Assembly (NCBI RefSeq): GCF_900105785.1
Contig: NZ_LT629799.1
Span: 1,612,001-1,676,000 of the forward strand
DNA: 64,000 nucleotides
Direction: 5' to 3'
DNA from: Microlunatus sagamiharensis
Lineage (GTDB): Bacteria; Actinomycetota; Actinomycetes; Propionibacteriales; Propionibacteriaceae
Made by a program: the position numbers and the translations under genes. This document shows positions 61,686-64,000 of this stretch, piece after piece; the first letter of the stretch is position 1; each line of letters opens with the position of its first letter. The notes under the pieces were generated by a model. The model saw nothing but the letters and a program-made list of their open reading frames with translations, was not told the DNA's origin and did not search any database.

Positions 61686-64000
61686 TCACGAGGCCAGGCA
61701 GGAGGGGCCGAGCAGGGCCTTGAGGTCGGCCATCAGCGGTCCGGAGGGGCTGACGCTGAGGTGGGAGTCGAGCCGCATCAGCGTCGATCGCCCCGAGCTC
61801 TGCAGCCGCAGCCGCACCTCCGTCGTGCCGGGGTAGGCCGACAGCACCGTCTTGAGCTGGGCGACGACCGGCGGGGTGCAGCGCACCGCGGGCAGCGAGA
61901 TGACGACCGGGCCGGTCGGCGCCTCGCTGACGTCGGGCAGCGTGAGCTCGGAGGCGTTGAGCGACACGGAGTCGTCGTCGGACTTGATCCGGCCCTTGAC
62001 CCGGACGACGACGTCGCTGGCCAGCACCGTCGACACCAGGTCGTACGCCTTGGGGAACAGCAGCACCTCGATCGAGGCCTCGAGGTCCTCGACGGTCAGC
62101 ACCGCCCACAGGTCGCCCCGCTTGGTCGTCTTGCGGTTGACGTTGGTGATCATCCCGGCGATCGTCACCTGGCCCTCGCGGGGGCCGTCGTCGGAGAGCA
62201 GCTCGCCGATGCTGATGTCGCGCTCGGTGGAGAGGATGTGCTCCAGCCCGAAGAGCGGGTGGTCGCTGACGTAGAGCCCGAGCATCTCCCGCTCGAAGGC
62301 GAGCTTGGTCCGCTTGTCCCACTCCGGCAGGTCGGGCACGACGCCGGTGATGTGCGAGGAACCGGCCTCGTCGTCGTCGGGGTCGAAGCCGAAGTCGAAG
62401 GCGTCCTGGCCGCGCGCGGAGTTGCGCTTGAGGTCGAGCACGCCGTCGACCGCCGACTCGTAGATGCTCATCAGCGCGCGGCGGGTGTGGCCCATCGAGT
62501 CGAAGGCGCCGGCCTTGACCAGCGACTCGATGAGCCGCTTGTTGCACACGACGAGGTCGGCGACGTCGAGGAAGGAGTAGAAGTCGGGCGCCTTGCCCTG
62601 CTCGAGGCGGGCGACGACGATCTTGTCGACCGCGTTCGCGCCGACGTTGCGCACGGCGGTGAGGCCGAAGCGGATGTCGGTCCCGACCGGGGTGAAGTTC
62701 GCCTCCGACTCGTTGACGTCGGGCGGCAGCACCTGGATGCCCATCCGCCGGCACTCGCCGAGGTAGATGGCCATCTTGTCCTTGTCGTCGCCGACCGAGG
62801 TCAGCAGCGCGGCCATGAACTCGGCCCGGAAGTTGGCCTTGAGGTAGGCGGTCCAGTAGGAGACGAGCCCGTACGCCGCCGTGTGCGCCTTGTTGAACGC
62901 GTAGTCGGAGAAGGGGACCAGCACGTCCCACAGCGCCTTGATGGCCGCGTCGGAGTAGCCGTTGGCCTTCATCCCGGCCGAGAACGGCTTGAACTCCGCG
63001 TCGAGGATCTCCTTCTTCTTCTTGCCCATCGCCCGGCGCAGCAGGTCGGCCTGGCCCAGGGTGTAGCCGGCGACCTTCTGCGCGGTCGCCATCACCTGCT
63101 CCTGGTAGACGATCAGGCCGTGCGTCGTGCCGAGGATCTCCTTCAGGGGCTCCTCGAGCTCAGGGTGGATCGGCGTGATGTCCTGGCGCCCGTTCTTGCG
63201 CAGGGCGTAGTTCGTGTGGCTGTCCACACCCATCGGGCCGGGACGGTAGAGCGCGAGGACCGCGGAGATGTCCTCGAAGTTGTCCGGGCGCATCAGGCGC
63301 AGCAGCGAGCGCATCGGCCCGCCGTCGAGCTGGAAGACCCCGAGCGTGTCGCCGTGGCCCAGCAGCGCGTACGTGGCCGGGTCGTCGAGCGCGAGGTCCT
63401 CCAGCACCAGGTCGACGCCGCGGTTGAGCTTGATGTTCTTGACGGCGTCGTCGAGCACGGTGAGGTTCCGCAGCCCGAGGAAGTCCATCTTGATCAGACC
63501 CAGCGACTCGCAGGTCGGGTAGTCGAACTGGGTGATGATCGCGCCGTCCTGCTCGCGGCGCATGATCGGGATGATGTCGATGAGCGGTTCGCTGCTCATG
63601 ATCACGCCGGCCGCGTGCACGCCCCACTGGCGCTTGAGGCCCTCGAGGTCGCGGGCGGTGTCGACGACCTTCTGCACGTCGGCGTCGGACTCGTAGATCG
63701 AGCGGAACTCCCCGCCCTCGCCGTAGCGGGGGTGCTCCTTGTCGAAGAGCTTGCCCAGCGGCACGTCCTTGCCCATGACGGGCGGGGGCATCGCCTTGGT
63801 CAGCCGCTCCCCCATCCCGAAGGGGTAGCCGAGCACGCGGGAGGCGTCCTTGACGGCCTGCTTGGCCTTGATCGTGCCGTAGGTGACGATCTGGCTGACG
63901 CGGTCCTCGCCGTACTTCTGCGTGACGTAGCGGATCACCTCGCCGCGGCGGCGCTCGTCGAAGTCGATGTCGAAGTCGGGCATCGAGACGCGGTCGGGGT
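61686..64000 (-). CDS. dnaE: DNA polymerase III alpha subunit DnaE (N-terminus beyond window)
   Basis: The visible 770 residues are the C-terminal two thirds of the replicative polymerase. They begin at PDRVSMPDFDIDFDE, the palm motif with catalytic Asp residues, and continue with GVHAAGVIMSSEPL, MRLLRPDNFED-like LMRPDNFEDISAVLALYRPGPMG, QEQVMATAQKVAGYTLGQADLLRRAMGKKK (in part), the tandem HhH region, the OB domain (GQVTIAGMITNVNRKTTKRGDLWAVLTVED in part) and the Ala/Val-rich C-terminus. PHP and the first part of palm lie upstream of 64000. The frame is intact to the window edge. Confidence 0.97.
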   Translation of the reverse strand, partial: PDRVSMPDFDIDFDERRRGEVIRYVTQKYGEDRVSQIVTYGTIKAKQAVKDASRVLGYPFGMGERLTKAMPPPVMGKDVPLGKLFDKEHPRYGEGGEFRSIYESDADVQKVVDTARDLEGLKRQWGVHAAGVIMSSEPLIDIIPIMRREQDGAIITQFDYPTCESLGLIKMDFLGLRNLTVLDDAVKNIKLNRGVDLVLEDLALDDPATYALLGHGDTLGVFQLDGGPMRSLLRLMRPDNFEDISAVLALYRPGPMGVDSHTNYALRKNGRQDITPIHPELEEPLKEILGTTHGLIVYQEQVMATAQKVAGYTLGQADLLRRAMGKKKKEILDAEFKPFSAGMKANGYSDAAIKALWDVLVPFSDYAFNKAHTAAYGLVSYWTAYLKANFRAEFMAALLTSVGDDKDKMAIYLGECRRMGIQVLPPDVNESEANFTPVGTDIRFGLTAVRNVGANAVDKIVVARLEQGKAPDFYSFLDVADLVVCNKRLIESLVKAGAFDSMGHTRRALMSIYESAVDGVLDLKRNSARGQDAFDFGFDPDDDEAGSSHITGVVPDLPEWDKRTKLAFEREMLGLYVSDHPLFGLEHILSTERDISIGELLSDDGPREGQVTIAGMITNVNRKTTKRGDLWAVLTVEDLEASIEVLLFPKAYDLVSTVLASDVVVRVKGRIKSDDDSVSLNASELTLPDVSEAPTGPVVISLPAVRCTPPVVAQLKTVLSAYPGTTEVRLRLQSSGRSTLMRLDSHLSVSPSGPLMADLKALLGPSCLAS

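Noticed and set aside
1-64000. tRNA or rRNA genes and CRISPR arrays
   Set aside because: No cloverleaf with a GGTTCGA-type T-loop was found outside coding regions, and the only tandem repeat (33-bp period at 3657-3745) has short, nearly identical spacers and no cas genes, so it is not a CRISPR.

Overview
The window is very GC-rich, gene-dense chromosomal DNA from an actinobacterium. Gene order and the dispersed palindromic repeats suggest the Propionibacteriales (Nocardioidaceae or Propionibacteriaceae); this is inferred from content because no rRNA is present. Three syntenic housekeeping blocks support an actinobacterial chromosome: aroE-aroC-aroK-aroB-efp-nusB with mltG, ruvX and alaS; yebC-ruvC-ruvA-ruvB-yajC-secD-secF-apt-relA with hisS; and dnaE with hisD-hisC-hisB-hisH-hisA. 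Most genes lie on the minus strand. No tRNA, rRNA or CRISPR array was found.

Layout. 1-6.5 kb: end of an unknown gene, a DHA2-type MFS exporter with a long coiled-coil tail, an EEP-family membrane hydrolase, a cluster of 23-bp dispersed repeats, and a secreted M6 (immune inhibitor A) protease split by a one-base frameshift. 6.5-17.9 kb: shikimate pathway genes followed by efp and nusB, interrupted by an Nramp-like transporter, with mltG, ruvX, alaS and a DUF948 protein upstream. 17.9-29.2 kb: CPBP protease, PPOX oxidoreductase, DUF3253, RibD/DHFR-like protein, rarA, a lipoprotein, aspS, arfB, an Ig-like secreted protein, DUF2252 and a YcaQ-like winged-helix protein. 29.3-45.9 kb: small P-loop kinase, hisS, MBL hydrolase, DUF349, a frameshifted IS30-family element, a small ORF behind relA, relA, a K+ channel, apt, secFD, yajC, the ruvBAC cluster with a LexA box, and yebC. 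45.9-50.3 kb: a DUF559 endonuclease-like gene flanked by two related 60-bp palindromes, a predicted fatty acyl-CoA reductase/HAD fusion, and hisA. 50.3-57.8 kb: a large secreted six-hairpin glycosidase splitting the his operon, hisHBCD and azlCD. 57.8-64 kb: a 159-bp MITE placed exactly on two convergent stop codons, an FGGY kinase with a polyol-type dehydrogenase, ybaK, a DUF2567-like membrane protein and the 3' part of dnaE.

Within operons most gene pairs overlap by 4 bp (ATGA/GTGA), implying translational coupling. Many operon-leading genes have a TANNNT box only 6-8 nt before the start codon and no Shine-Dalgarno sequence, the signature of leaderless mRNAs. The most unusual items are the palindrome-flanked DUF559 module, the stop-codon-preserving MITE insertion, the FAR-HAD fusion, and three reading-frame problems (M6 protease, IS30 transposase, DUF2567-like protein).
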